Positions 6,215 to 13,646 of a stretch of DNA of 14,477 bases are shown here, one piece after another. The position numbers and the translations under genes are program-made. This DNA comes from CAVVVS01 sp963751355 (GTDB taxonomy: Bacteria > Bacteroidota > Ignavibacteria > Ignavibacteriales > Ignavibacteriaceae). The stretch is taken from positions 1 to 14,477 of the forward strand of contig CAVVVS010000093.1 of the NCBI GenBank assembly GCA_963751355.1, in the 5' to 3' direction. A model generated the notes under the pieces. That model saw only the letters and a program-made list of their open reading frames with translations. It was not told the DNA's origin and made no database searches. Positions within the stretch are counted from its first letter, which is position 1; each line of letters begins with the position of its first letter.

Positions 6215-8824
6215 ATGCAGCAGACTCCCTTAATGGCTCAATATAGTAAAATTAAACAATCCCATCCGGACACAATCCTTCTTTTCAGGATGGGGGATTT
6301 TTTTGAGACGTTTGAAGAAGATGCAAAAATTGCCGCCAAAGTTTTGGGTATTACTTTAACCAAAAGAGCTCACGGCGCAGCGGAAGATGTTCCACTAGCA
6401 GGATTTCCTCATCATGCTATCGATTCGTATCTTCCGAAATTAGTAAGAGCAGGTTACCGGGTTGCTGTGTGTGAACAGGTGGAAAATCCTAAATTTGCCA
6501 AGGGTATTGTTAAGAGGGAAGTAATAGAGGTAGTTACCCCGGGTGTTGCTTTTTCCGATAAATTACTAGATCACAAAAAGAATAATTACCTAATGGCTGT
6601 TTGCACAAAAGATGATTTTACGGGTATCTCCTTTTGTGATATTTCTACCGGAGAATTTTATGCTTACGAAATTCCTTCTAAATTAATTACTCAACAAATT
6701 GAATCCGTATCGCCGTCCGAAATTATAGTTCAAAAAAAAGATAAAGAATATTTAACTTCTTTAATCCAAAAAATAAATCCTTCAATCAGAATTACTAAGC
6801 TCGATGATTGGATATTTAATTACGAGTACGCAAAAGATTTACTGATTATGCAATTTAAAACTGTGAATCTAAAAGGATTTGGTATCGAAAATTTTAATGC
6901 CGGAATTATTTCATCGGGAGCAGTTTTAAATTATTTACAGGAAACCCAGAAAGCAAATTTATCACATCTTAACAGAGTGTCTGCTTATAATCCATCGGAA
7001 TATATGGCTCTGGACTATTCAACTAAACGAAATTTGGAAATCACTTTTTCCATGTACGACGGCGGACGCGAAGGTTCTTTAATTTCAATTATCGATAAAA
7101 CCGGAACTCCTATGGGGGGGCGTCTTTTAAAAAAATGGGTATCATTCCCTTTAATCAAGCTAGAACCGATTTTGAAACGGCAGGAAAGTGTAGATGAACT
7201 TTTTAAGAAAAAATCTTTACGAAAAAAGTTACTCGATGAGCTTAAGGAAATTGGTGATCTGGAACGGTTGATTTCCAAGGTGTGCACAGGCAGGGCAAAC
7301 CCGAGAGAAGTAGTTTCCCTAAAATCATCTTTGAAGAAGATTCCGGCTGTCAAGGAACAGTTAACCGGCATTGAGGGAAAAACATTAATTAACTTGAGAG
7401 ATTCTCTTTCATCGCTTGATAAACTTGTATCAAAGATTGAAACAGCAATCATCGATTCACCTCCGCTTAATATTAATGACGGGGGAATAATAAAGAATGC
7501 CTTTAGTCCTGAGCTTGATGATTTGCGTGACATATCGCTGCACGGTAAAGATTGGATTGCTAAACTTCAAAGAAGCGAAAGGGAAAGAACGGGGATTTCC
7601 ACATTAAAAGTAAATTTTAATAAAGTATTCGGATATTACATAGAAGTTAGTCATGCGAATAAAGAAAAGGTACCTGACAACTATATTAGAAAACAGACCC
7701 TCGTCAACTCCGAGCGCTTCATTACTCCCGAATTAAAAGACTATGAAGATAAAATTCTAAATGCGGAAGAAAAAATCTACGAATTAGAATCCCAGCTATT
7801 CAATGAAATTCGGTTAACCGTTGCTGCCGAAGCCGAGCCGATTCAACAAAATGCAAGATTGATTGCAATGCTGGATTGTTTTCTTTCATTTGCGGAATGT
7901 GCCGAGCAATATCATTATGTTAAACCTGAACTTCACGAAGGCGATGAAATACTAATTACGGAAGGGAGACATCCTGTTGTTGAAAGGATATTGCCGCCGG
8001 GTGAAAAATATACGGCTAATGACTGCATGATAAATAATTCAAGTGATCAAATAATTATTCTGACCGGACCGAATATGGCGGGTAAATCTGTTTATCTGCG
8101 TCAAATTGGGTTGGTTGTACTTCTTGCACAAATCGGTTCATTTGTTCCCGCTAAAGAAGCCAAAATAGGTATAGTCGATAGAATTTTTACCAGGGTCGGG
8201 GCGAGTGATAATATTACTGCCGGCGAAAGTACGTTTCTTGTTGAGATGCAGGAAGCGGCAAATATAATCAATAATGCGTCCTCAAATAGTTTAATACTGC
8301 TCGATGAAATCGGCAGAGGTACAAGTACATTCGACGGTATTTCTATTGCCTGGGCTATTACTGAATATCTCCACGAAAACCCGTCAATCAATGCAAAAAC
8401 TATCTTTGCTACACATTATCATGAACTTAACGAGATGGCGGAAATTTTTCCGAGAATCAGAAATTATAAAGTTGAAGTAAGAGAATATGATGATAAAGTA
8501 ATCTTTTTGCATAAAGTGAACAGGGGAAAGGCAGATCACAGTTACGGAATACAAGTTGCTCAAATGGCGGGACTTCCGGTTTTTATTACAAACAGAGCAA
8601 AAGAAATTCTTCAGAATCTGGAAAGCAAAGAATTGACACCTTATGAAATTAAAAAAGAAAAATTGAGTAAATTAAAAAGGGAAGATGATAACCAGATCAG
8701 CTTGTTCGAATTCAAAGATGATGAAATCAGAGACCGGATAAATGAAATAGAAATTAACAATCTAACCCCGGTTGAGGCTTTAAATAAACTACATGAATTG
8801 CAGAAAAAAGTTCAAGAAAAATAA
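6215..8824 (+). CDS. mutS: DNA mismatch repair protein MutS
   Basis: An 869-residue, full-length MutS (E. coli MutS has 853). It binds mismatches as a dimer and recruits the rest of the repair machinery. The N-terminal mismatch-binding domain shows MGDFFETF (26-33) with the F29-F30-E31 triad that stacks on and contacts the mispaired base. The C-terminal ATPase domain has Walker A GPNMAGKS (618-625), STFLVEMQEA, Walker B ILLDEIGRGTSTFDG with D697/E698, and THYHEL with H734. Near the end, QISLF (827-831) fits the sliding-clamp binding motif. All key residues are present, so it should be active. No mutL is within the window. The start ATG 6215 has a weak ribosome site but yields the standard N-terminus (TPLMAQY). 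It is followed after 26 nt by the DUF1684 lipoprotein and then aroF, probably one transcript. Confidence 0.98.
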   Translation: MQQTPLMAQYSKIKQSHPDTILLFRMGDFFETFEEDAKIAAKVLGITLTKRAHGAAEDVPLAGFPHHAIDSYLPKLVRAGYRVAVCEQVENPKFAKGIVKREVIEVVTPGVAFSDKLLDHKKNNYLMAVCTKDDFTGISFCDISTGEFYAYEIPSKLITQQIESVSPSEIIVQKKDKEYLTSLIQKINPSIRITKLDDWIFNYEYAKDLLIMQFKTVNLKGFGIENFNAGIISSGAVLNYLQETQKANLSHLNRVSAYNPSEYMALDYSTKRNLEITFSMYDGGREGSLISIIDKTGTPMGGRLLKKWVSFPLIKLEPILKRQESVDELFKKKSLRKKLLDELKEIGDLERLISKVCTGRANPREVVSLKSSLKKIPAVKEQLTGIEGKTLINLRDSLSSLDKLVSKIETAIIDSPPLNINDGGIIKNAFSPELDDLRDISLHGKDWIAKLQRSERERTGISTLKVNFNKVFGYYIEVSHANKEKVPDNYIRKQTLVNSERFITPELKDYEDKILNAEEKIYELESQLFNEIRLTVAAEAEPIQQNARLIAMLDCFLSFAECAEQYHYVKPELHEGDEILITEGRHPVVERILPPGEKYTANDCMINNSSDQIIILTGPNMAGKSVYLRQIGLVVLLAQIGSFVPAKEAKIGIVDRIFTRVGASDNITAGESTFLVEMQEAANIINNASSNSLILLDEIGRGTSTFDGISIAWAITEYLHENPSINAKTIFATHYHELNEMAEIFPRIRNYKVEVREYDDKVIFLHKVNRGKADHSYGIQVAQMAGLPVFITNRAKEILQNLESKELTPYEIKKEKLSKLKREDDNQISLFEFKDDEIRDRINEIEINNLTPVEALNKLHELQKKVQEK

Positions 8825-8850
8825 AGCACATTATAGGATAGGTTTTACTT

Positions 8851-9480
8851 ATGACCGCAAGAAATAATTTTAAGATGATGATGTTAGCCGCTTTTTTGTT
8901 GAGTGTAGTTTTATACTCATGTGGAAAATCCTATACTCCCCAACAAAAAAAATATATTGACGGAATTCAGAAATTTAGGCAGGAAAAAGACACTGAGATG
9001 AAAAATGATCCTGGTTCACCTTTCAATAAAGATCCGGAAGCTCATTTTTCCCCGCTTAAATATTATCCAGTGAACCCGGATTATGTTTTTAAGAGCAAAC
9101 TCTATAAATATAAAAACATGGATACAGTTAAAGTCATGGGGACTAAGGGAGAGCCCAGAAAAATAGTCCGGTTCGGTTATGTTAAATTTAAGCGTGAAAA
9201 TAAGGATTATAAATTAAACGTTTACGAAGGCACAACACAATCCGGTAAAGTTTATTATACAATATGGTTCACGGACAAAACTACCGGCGGTGAGACGTAC
9301 GGTGTGGGCAGATATTTGGATTTTGAATTAAATCCAGATACTGCACATTTATATACTATAGATTTTAATCTGGCATATAATCCTTATTGTGCATACAGTG
9401 CAATCTATTCATGCGCTATACCTACAAAAGAGGACCACCTGGATATTGCAATTGAAGCCGGGGAAAAGAAATTTCATTAA
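8851..9480 (+). CDS. DUF1684-family lipoprotein
   Basis: A 209-residue protein with a lipoprotein signal peptide: basic start, hydrophobic MLAAFLLSVV and lipobox LYSC with C24 as the lipidated residue, so it should be anchored in an envelope membrane on the outer side of the cytoplasmic membrane. The mature part carries the DUF1684 (COG3358) signatures: KNDPGSPF (51-58), a FSPLKYYPV segment (66-74), TGGETYGVGRYLDFEL (145-160), DFNLAYNPYCAYS (171-183) and a final IEAGEKKF. The family's biochemical role is not known to me. It is separated by 26 nt from mutS and 27 nt from aroF, all on the plus strand, so it is probably co-transcribed, but a shared function with mismatch repair or aromatic synthesis is not implied. 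AGGATAGG upstream of ATG 8851 may help initiation. Confidence 0.9.
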   Translation: MTARNNFKMMMLAAFLLSVVLYSCGKSYTPQQKKYIDGIQKFRQEKDTEMKNDPGSPFNKDPEAHFSPLKYYPVNPDYVFKSKLYKYKNMDTVKVMGTKGEPRKIVRFGYVKFKRENKDYKLNVYEGTTQSGKVYYTIWFTDKTTGGETYGVGRYLDFELNPDTAHLYTIDFNLAYNPYCAYSAIYSCAIPTKEDHLDIAIEAGEKKFH

Positions 9481-9496
9481 ATATTATTAATTTATT

Positions 9497-9502
9497 AGGA
9501 GA
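9497..9502 (+). promoter_or_regulatory. Shine-Dalgarno site deciding the GTG start of aroF
   Basis: AGGAGA lies 5 nt before GTG at 9508. The GTG start yields MVIVLEKN, the proper first beta strand of the regulatory N-domain in this DAHP synthase type, so a later ATG would cut the domain. Confidence 0.8.
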
Positions 9503-9507
9503 AAAAA

Positions 9508-10521
9508 GTGGTAATAGTTCTTGAAAAAAATGTAAATGATACACAAATGGAAAATGTGATCAAGCACCTGGAAGACTTTGGATTTGCCGTTCATAAATCT
9601 ACGGGTATTGAACAGATTGTTTTGGGAGCCATCGGTGTTAAACCCGATTTTGATATAAGAAATGTTCAAATATTGGACGGCGTTGCAGAGGTTTACCGGA
9701 TAACCGAACCTTTTAAATTAGCTAGCAGAAGTTTTCAGAAAACTAATACGGAAATTAAAATTGGGGATGTAGTTATTGGTGGAAAGGAAGTTGTAATGAT
9801 GGCTGGACCCTGTTCGGTTGAGAATGAAGAACAGGTGATGACGATTGCCGAAGTTGTAGCAAACGCCGGCTCAAGAATTTTGCGGGGCGGAGCATTTAAA
9901 CCTAGAACTTCCCCTTATTCGTTTCAGGGGTTGGGAGAGGAAGGATTGAAATTACTCCGAAAAGCTGCCGATAAGTATAAACTGCTTGTTATCACCGAAG
10001 TTATGGAATCGAATCAAATTGATCTGATAAATGATTACACGGATATATTCCAGGTAGGTGCAAGGAATATGCAGAATTTTCCCCTATTAAGAGATCTGGG
10101 AAAAACAACTAAACCGATCATGTTGAAGAGAGGATTATCCGCAACTGTAGAAGATTGGCTGATGTCCGCCGAATATATACTTTCGAGCGGTAACCGTCAG
10201 GTTATGTTGTGTGAACGAGGAATAAGGACATTCGAAACTTCTACCAGAAATACTTTCGATTTGTCGGCTATTCCTGTTGTTCACAAAAGAAGTCATCTTC
10301 CGGTTATTGCCGATCCTTCTCATGCCACCGGGTTCCGGGATAAAGTTATTCCTATGGCCCGTGCAGCAGTAGCAGCCGGAGCGGACGGTCTAATGATCGA
10401 AGTTCATAATGATCCTGAAAAAGCACTTTCGGACGGTCCTCAAGCGTTATTGCCTGAACAATTTGTTGAACTTATGAAACAAGTCAAAGCTATTGCTGAA
10501 GTTATATCCAGAACTATGTGA
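9508..10521 (+). CDS. aroF: 3-deoxy-7-phosphoheptulonate (DAHP) synthase, type I-beta with N-terminal regulatory domain
   Basis: It condenses phosphoenolpyruvate with erythrose 4-phosphate, the first step of the shikimate pathway, in the cytoplasm. At 337 residues it matches the Thermotoga maritima type (338). Residues 1 to about 70 form a ferredoxin-like regulatory domain that in such enzymes mediates feedback by tyrosine or phenylalanine. The barrel follows with MMAGPCSVE (97-105), GGAFKPRTSPYSFQG (127-141), LKRG (206-209), CERGIRTFE (235-243), ADPSHATG (268-275) and IEVHNDPEKALSDGPQAL (297-314). The expected metal ligands C102, H272, E298 and D309 are present. GTG is the start (see its ribosome site). 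It is third in the mutS-DUF1684-aroF row and is followed after 123 bp by tyrA, fitting a tyrosine/phenylalanine supply locus. The sequence predicts an active, feedback-controlled enzyme. Confidence 0.97.
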   Translation: MVIVLEKNVNDTQMENVIKHLEDFGFAVHKSTGIEQIVLGAIGVKPDFDIRNVQILDGVAEVYRITEPFKLASRSFQKTNTEIKIGDVVIGGKEVVMMAGPCSVENEEQVMTIAEVVANAGSRILRGGAFKPRTSPYSFQGLGEEGLKLLRKAADKYKLLVITEVMESNQIDLINDYTDIFQVGARNMQNFPLLRDLGKTTKPIMLKRGLSATVEDWLMSAEYILSSGNRQVMLCERGIRTFETSTRNTFDLSAIPVVHKRSHLPVIADPSHATGFRDKVIPMARAAVAAGADGLMIEVHNDPEKALSDGPQALLPEQFVELMKQVKAIAEVISRTM

Positions 10522-10644
10522 GCATCTTATTCCGAATTATATTTTTATCGAGTTTCGGTTTTAACTTTTTATGAAAATAAGACCGGGTAAACTACCAGAA
10601 AACATTACTTCAAAATTTTTGAAACTTTGAGTGGTTTATAATTA

Positions 10645-11736
10645 ATGAACAAAAACCAGAAAAAAAAGAAAATATCTATAATTGGATTAGGGCTCATCGG
10701 TGGTTCAATAGCAAAAGCTTTAAATAACAGCAAATTATCATATGTCCTGCAGGGATATGATAAAAAAGATATTTTGCAAACAGCCCTTTCGGATACCACC
10801 ATAAACCGGGCATTGGATTCAATTGAATCTGCGGCGGATTCGGATTTTATTTTTCTTTGTCTTCCGACTGAACTTTCACTTGAAGCATTGGAATTACTGG
10901 CTCCTTTAGTGAGCAATTCAACGTTAGTGACAGATGTATGCGGTGTAAAGGGAGTACTCGAAGATAAATGGAATGGACTAAACAGTAAAGGCATGTACAT
11001 CGGCGGGCATCCAATGACAGGTAAAGAAGCCAACGGATATATTAGCTCAGACCCGTTACTTTTTGAGAATTCTGTTTACATAATTTCCGGTTCCGCACAG
11101 CAAAATGAAAAATTGGATGAGTTGGTTAATATCATTAAAAACCTCGGAGCGAGAATAAGATTTTTAGATCCCTATCTACATGATAAGGTTATTGCAAGAG
11201 TCAGTCACTTGCCTCAATTGATATCCGTTGCTCTGATAAATGCAACCGCTCAAAACGGCAGCGAATTAAATTATTTAGATTTCGCGGCAGGTGGATTCAG
11301 GGACATGACGAGAATTGCATCTAGCGATTTCGATATATGGAGATCGGTGTGCAAGTTAAACCGCGAAGAGATTGTTCATTCGATTGAGATAATGAATGAA
11401 CATTTAAACCAAATTGAAGATTTTTTAGTTTCCGGATCAATTAATGGTCTGGAAGCATTGTTCCTGAATGCGAGAGAGCGTAGAGACGAAATTCCGAAGA
11501 ATACAAAAGGATTTATTAATCCGTTATTTGATGTGTTTGTTTATGTAAAAGATGAACCCGGTGTGTTGAGCAAATTAACTACACTTTTATATGAGAACAA
11601 TCTTAATATTAAAGATCTCGAATTATTAAAGATACGAGAGGGGACGGGAGGAACTTTCAGAATTTCTTTTGATTCGAATGAAACTGCAGCTAAAGCGAAA
11701 AGACTGATTGAACAATCGGGCTTTTCCACTAAGTAA
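10645..11736 (+). CDS. tyrA: Prephenate dehydrogenase with C-terminal ACT domain
   Basis: It oxidatively decarboxylates prephenate to 4-hydroxyphenylpyruvate in tyrosine synthesis, using NAD(P). The 363-residue protein starts with a Rossmann fold: ISIIGLGLIGGSIAKAL (10-26), and an acidic D39 after the second strand (QGYDK) suggests NAD over NADP. The helical catalytic domain has GGHPMTGKEANGY (120-132) with catalytic-type H122, SHLPQLISVAL (187-197) and GGFRDMTRIASSDFDIW (216-232) with conserved Arg residues for substrate. Residues about 295-361 are an ACT domain (VFVYVKDEPGVLSKLTTLL at 297-315), the usual site for tyrosine feedback. A few homologues of this length are arogenate dehydrogenases; that cannot be excluded. 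The 123-bp gap after aroF may hold a separate promoter, but both lie in the same direction and pathway. ATG 10645 has a weak GAGTGG site upstream. Confidence 0.95.
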   Translation: MNKNQKKKKISIIGLGLIGGSIAKALNNSKLSYVLQGYDKKDILQTALSDTTINRALDSIESAADSDFIFLCLPTELSLEALELLAPLVSNSTLVTDVCGVKGVLEDKWNGLNSKGMYIGGHPMTGKEANGYISSDPLLFENSVYIISGSAQQNEKLDELVNIIKNLGARIRFLDPYLHDKVIARVSHLPQLISVALINATAQNGSELNYLDFAAGGFRDMTRIASSDFDIWRSVCKLNREEIVHSIEIMNEHLNQIEDFLVSGSINGLEALFLNARERRDEIPKNTKGFINPLFDVFVYVKDEPGVLSKLTTLLYENNLNIKDLELLKIREGTGGTFRISFDSNETAAKAKRLIEQSGFSTK

Positions 11737-11740
11737 AAAT

Positions 11741-11765
11741 CATTTTATAAAATAATCTTTTTTTT
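11741..11765 (+). terminator. Weak possible terminator after tyrA
   Basis: The palindromic AT-only segment ATTTTATAAAAT is followed by AATC and a T8 run (11758-11765). The stem has no G-C pairs, so it is a poor intrinsic terminator, but the T-run and its place just after the tyrA stop make it worth listing. Confidence 0.35.
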
Positions 11766-11784
11766 AATTGAAATAAGTGAGACT

Positions 11785-11796
11785 TACTGATCAGTA
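11785..11796. repeat. Perfect 12-bp palindrome TACTGATCAGTA
   Basis: It lies 49 bp after the tyrA stop in non-coding sequence. It could be a protein-binding site or chance; no neighbour gene start is close enough to suggest an operator. Confidence 0.4.
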
Positions 11797-11825
11797 CACG
11801 TTTGTCATTGTAAACTTTGATATAC

Positions 11826-11843
11826 CCGATCGACTCCGCTCGG
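11826..11843. repeat. REP-like intergenic fragment (CCGA…TCGG around CGACTCCGC)
   Basis: The GC-rich stretch CCGATCGACTCCGCTCGG stands out in AT-rich surroundings and has inverted ends. From memory, CGACTCCGCTCG-type palindromes recur between genes in many Bacteroidota. Only one copy is in this window, so repetition cannot be shown here. Confidence 0.35.
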
Positions 11844-11907
11844 ACAGATTTTAGTCAACAATAGATATGAGTTAGCCCATTTAATTTTGTACGGGTGAGT
11901 TTCATAT

Positions 11908-11937
11908 AAAAAAACCCCCTTACTTTTATAAGGGGGT
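11908..11937 (-). terminator. Strong intrinsic terminator on the minus strand
   Basis: On the minus strand the arm ACCCCCTTA pairs perfectly with TAAGGGGGT over 9 bp, with a 6-nt loop, and a run of T follows at once (A7 at 11908-11914 on the plus strand). Nothing similar follows the hairpin in the plus direction. It must end a leftward transcript, so something between here and 12990 is transcribed on the minus strand. Confidence 0.85.
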
Positions 11938-11940
11938 ATC

Positions 11941-11987
11941 AGGCTTGTGTGAGGGCAACCGGCTAACCAAATAGCCGGGTCAAGCCT
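11941..11987 (-). ncRNA. Nested hairpin, possible structured RNA element
   Basis: An outer 7-bp stem (AGGCTTG 11941-11947 with CAAGCCT 11981-11987) encloses an inner 7-bp stem (CCGGCTA 11959-11965 with TAGCCGG 11972-11978), with a 6-nt loop and a very asymmetric internal loop of 11 and 2 nt. Read on the minus strand it lies 3 nt before the terminator hairpin, an arrangement like a riboswitch or attenuator expression platform, or the 3' part of a small RNA. Read on the plus strand it is followed by ATTATTTTAATT and could instead help end tyrA transcription. I recognise no known riboswitch class. Confidence 0.45.
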
Positions 11988-12129
11988 ATTATTTTAATTG
12001 CAAGCTTTCTCCTGAACAATTATCATTATATATGTCCTTTCCCCTGCTACATCGAATTTAACTTCATTTAGCTGATATTACAGCTTGTAATTTTAAAAAT
12101 TGAGTATTCATGTTATTGCATTATATAAT

Positions 12130-12213
12130 CTAAAATGCAAATTTGAAAATTACTCCTAGATAAATTGCAGATGAAAATAACCCGACGAATATGATTTTGA
12201 GTAATCCTGTCAT
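12130..12213 (-). CDS. Possible 27-aa membrane peptide
   Basis: ATG 12213 to TAG 12130 encodes MTGLLKIIFVGLFSSAIYLG followed by VIFKFAF. Nearly the whole peptide is one hydrophobic segment with a Lys near each end, as in small single-pass membrane proteins. A purine-rich GAGAG lies about 5 nt upstream of the ATG. It is on the same strand as the CheW-like gene and lies upstream of the nested hairpin and terminator. No family is recognised; KdpF- or CydX-like genes come to mind by size only, and no partner operon is present. Confidence 0.35.
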   Translation of the reverse strand: MTGLLKIIFVGLFSSAIYLGVIFKFAF

Positions 12214-12471
12214 ATTTACTCTCTATTTAATAACCAATTAGTTAATATTAATTATTAAATTTATTTTTATTTCAAATCCGTTATCAGTTTTTCCTCCTTT
12301 GTTATTATTTCCTATTCTCAATATTACTATAAATGGAATTAACAACATTTGGAGAAGAATGGTACTTTTTAATATTTGCAAAATAATTAGAACATATCTT
12401 TTAGTGTCCGGTTAAAAGAATAACGAAAACTATGGTAGTATTTTTTGAGAATCTTTAGTAATAATTCTTTT

Positions 12472-12990
12472 TTATAAAGATCTCATACTTTTTCGATGAA
12501 ACAATTCTTTTTCTAGAACCGGTGGCATAACTAATCCGGCTATACTATTTAAATCTTTACAAATTTTTTCGAAATTAGGAATGAAAATATTCCGCTTCTG
12601 ATACTTGAGAATGCCTCGGGAATGCCCTTTATCAGTATCCTGTACAATGTCCAATGATTTCTCAATAAAGATTCTATCGGTTGTTAGCATTTCGATCACT
12701 CTATCAACAATGAAACAGAATTTTTTCCCAAACAATTCAAATAACATTATTCTCGTACTGTCCGTAATCCTGACAGGATTGAAACCATAGATTCCATGAA
12801 TGTCCACAACCCTGAAAACGACTTTGTTAAACTCAATATCTGTTAAAAACCTTTCGACATTCCAAAACTTTGCTTCATTAATTCTTATGATTGCCAATAC
12901 GTTATTTATATCTGAACAAAATTCTTGTTCAGCAATGTCAAAGATGACTAATCCACGTAAACCCTCAAGTAACTGCGTATCAATGCCCAT
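12472..12990 (-). CDS. Divergent CheW-like domain protein
   Basis: The 172-residue protein has the beta-rich pattern of a CheW domain: LVIFDIAEQEFCSDINNVLA (14-33), VVFRVVDIHGIYGF (57-70, in place of the usual G-V-x-N-L-R-G and P-V-x-D-L), IMLFELFGKKFCFIVDRVIE (81-100, matching the strand-turn-strand before the VD.V.EV motif) and NIFIPNFEKI (134-143). CheW domains link chemoreceptors to the kinase CheA, or serve in other signalling scaffolds. The NLRG motif is missing, no second chemotaxis gene lies nearby, and residues 145-172 form a short extra tail. A role as a degenerate or specialised adaptor is therefore only inferred. No signal peptide is seen, so it is cytoplasmic. The transcript may run on to the terminator at 11908-11937. 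Confidence 0.65.
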   Translation of the reverse strand: MGIDTQLLEGLRGLVIFDIAEQEFCSDINNVLAIIRINEAKFWNVERFLTDIEFNKVVFRVVDIHGIYGFNPVRITDSTRIMLFELFGKKFCFIVDRVIEMLTTDRIFIEKSLDIVQDTDKGHSRGILKYQKRNIFIPNFEKICKDLNSIAGLVMPPVLEKELFHRKSMRSL

Positions 12991-13646
12991 AATGATTCAG
13001 TTCTTTTAAAAATAATTGAATATTGTACTACACTTCACCTCACTAAGAAAAGCAATAATAATGCTTCAAATAGTATGCCTAATAGATTCTCTTGATATTT
13101 GTACAAAAATGCAGTTTTGGAATCTAAAGATGGATATTAATTCAAAAAATTAGACACGCTATAATTCAAAATTTTGACACTATTGTAATTGAGTCTTTGT
13201 AATATGTGTTGGTTAGCTTTACAAATAATTAACCAAAGCAATCAATATTTAAGAGGATTGCCAAAATAAAGTAAATTATAAAATTTTTAGCAACTAAATT
13301 AATATTTAGCTCTTTTCCCTTATTGACTAGGTAAAAATAAGTGGGAAAACAGCAAACTAAAATAGGAACAATACCGCCGAACGGTTAAATATTATTATAC
13401 CAATTATCTTGCAGATATGAATAAAACGGTTATAGATTTTATAGAAGAATATAATTTGAATTGATCAATCATAAACCAACACTAAATTTAAAGGAATTTG
13501 AAACCCTTATTTTTAAATATTTAATGTTCAACAAAGGGTAATAATTTTATCAATTTTACTTATCCGAAAATAATCTTAATTTAAATTTTAAAATAAAACG
13601 CGTTAATCTTTTCATTTTTTGTGATTTACTTATTTACTTTTATTAA
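12991..13646. other. AT-rich spacer between the CheW-like gene and the MORN-repeat gene
   Basis: About 650 bp without a credible gene; frames are short (for example 15 residues from ATG 13417). It must hold the leftward promoter of the CheW-like gene and the rightward promoter of the MORN gene. The one clear structure is the direct repeat pair at 13138-13180. A 7-bp inverted repeat TTGGTTA…TAACCAA lies near 13209-13237 with a 14-nt loop and no T-run. Confidence 0.5.
13138..13180 (-). repeat. Tandem pair of ~19-nt repeats, possible insertion-sequence end remnant
   Basis: TAATTCAAAAAATTAGACAC (13138-13157) and TAATTCAAAATTTTGACAC (13162-13180) are nearly the same sequence, 24 bp apart. Read on the minus strand both begin GTGTCAAA or GTGTCTAA and end TTTTGAATTA. 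Repeated terminal motifs starting TGTC are a known feature of IS21-type ends. No transposase sequence is nearby, so at most this is a solo end or footprint. Confidence 0.35.

Larger units (their letters stand above)
11737..12471. other. Long spacer between tyrA and the CheW-like gene
   Basis: Two convergent units meet here. From left to right it holds the weak tyrA terminator, a palindrome, a REP-like fragment, the minus-strand terminator, the nested hairpin, a possible 10-residue leader frame (11994-12026, minus, MIIVQEKACN, with AAAGGA upstream), two mutually exclusive small hairpins (AGCTG/CAGCT and TTACA/TGTAA at 12070-12090) and a possible 27-aa membrane peptide gene. The part from 12214 to 12471 is AT-rich with nothing I can call. 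Confidence 0.5.

Noticed and set aside
7015..7533. 172-codon minus-strand frame inside mutS
   Set aside because: Antisense shadow of the highly conserved mutS; Ser-rich nonsense product.
10605..11033. 142-codon minus-strand frame over the tyrA start
   Set aside because: Antisense to the tyrA Rossmann domain; no domain of its own.
11941..11987. Known riboswitch class (cobalamin, SAM, c-di-GMP, TPP, THF, ZTP, fluoride)
   Set aside because: None of the conserved core sequences of these classes as I know them is present.
13417..13464. 15-codon frame MNKTVIDFIEEYNLN
   Set aside because: Too short and without a ribosome site or context; chance in AT-rich sequence.
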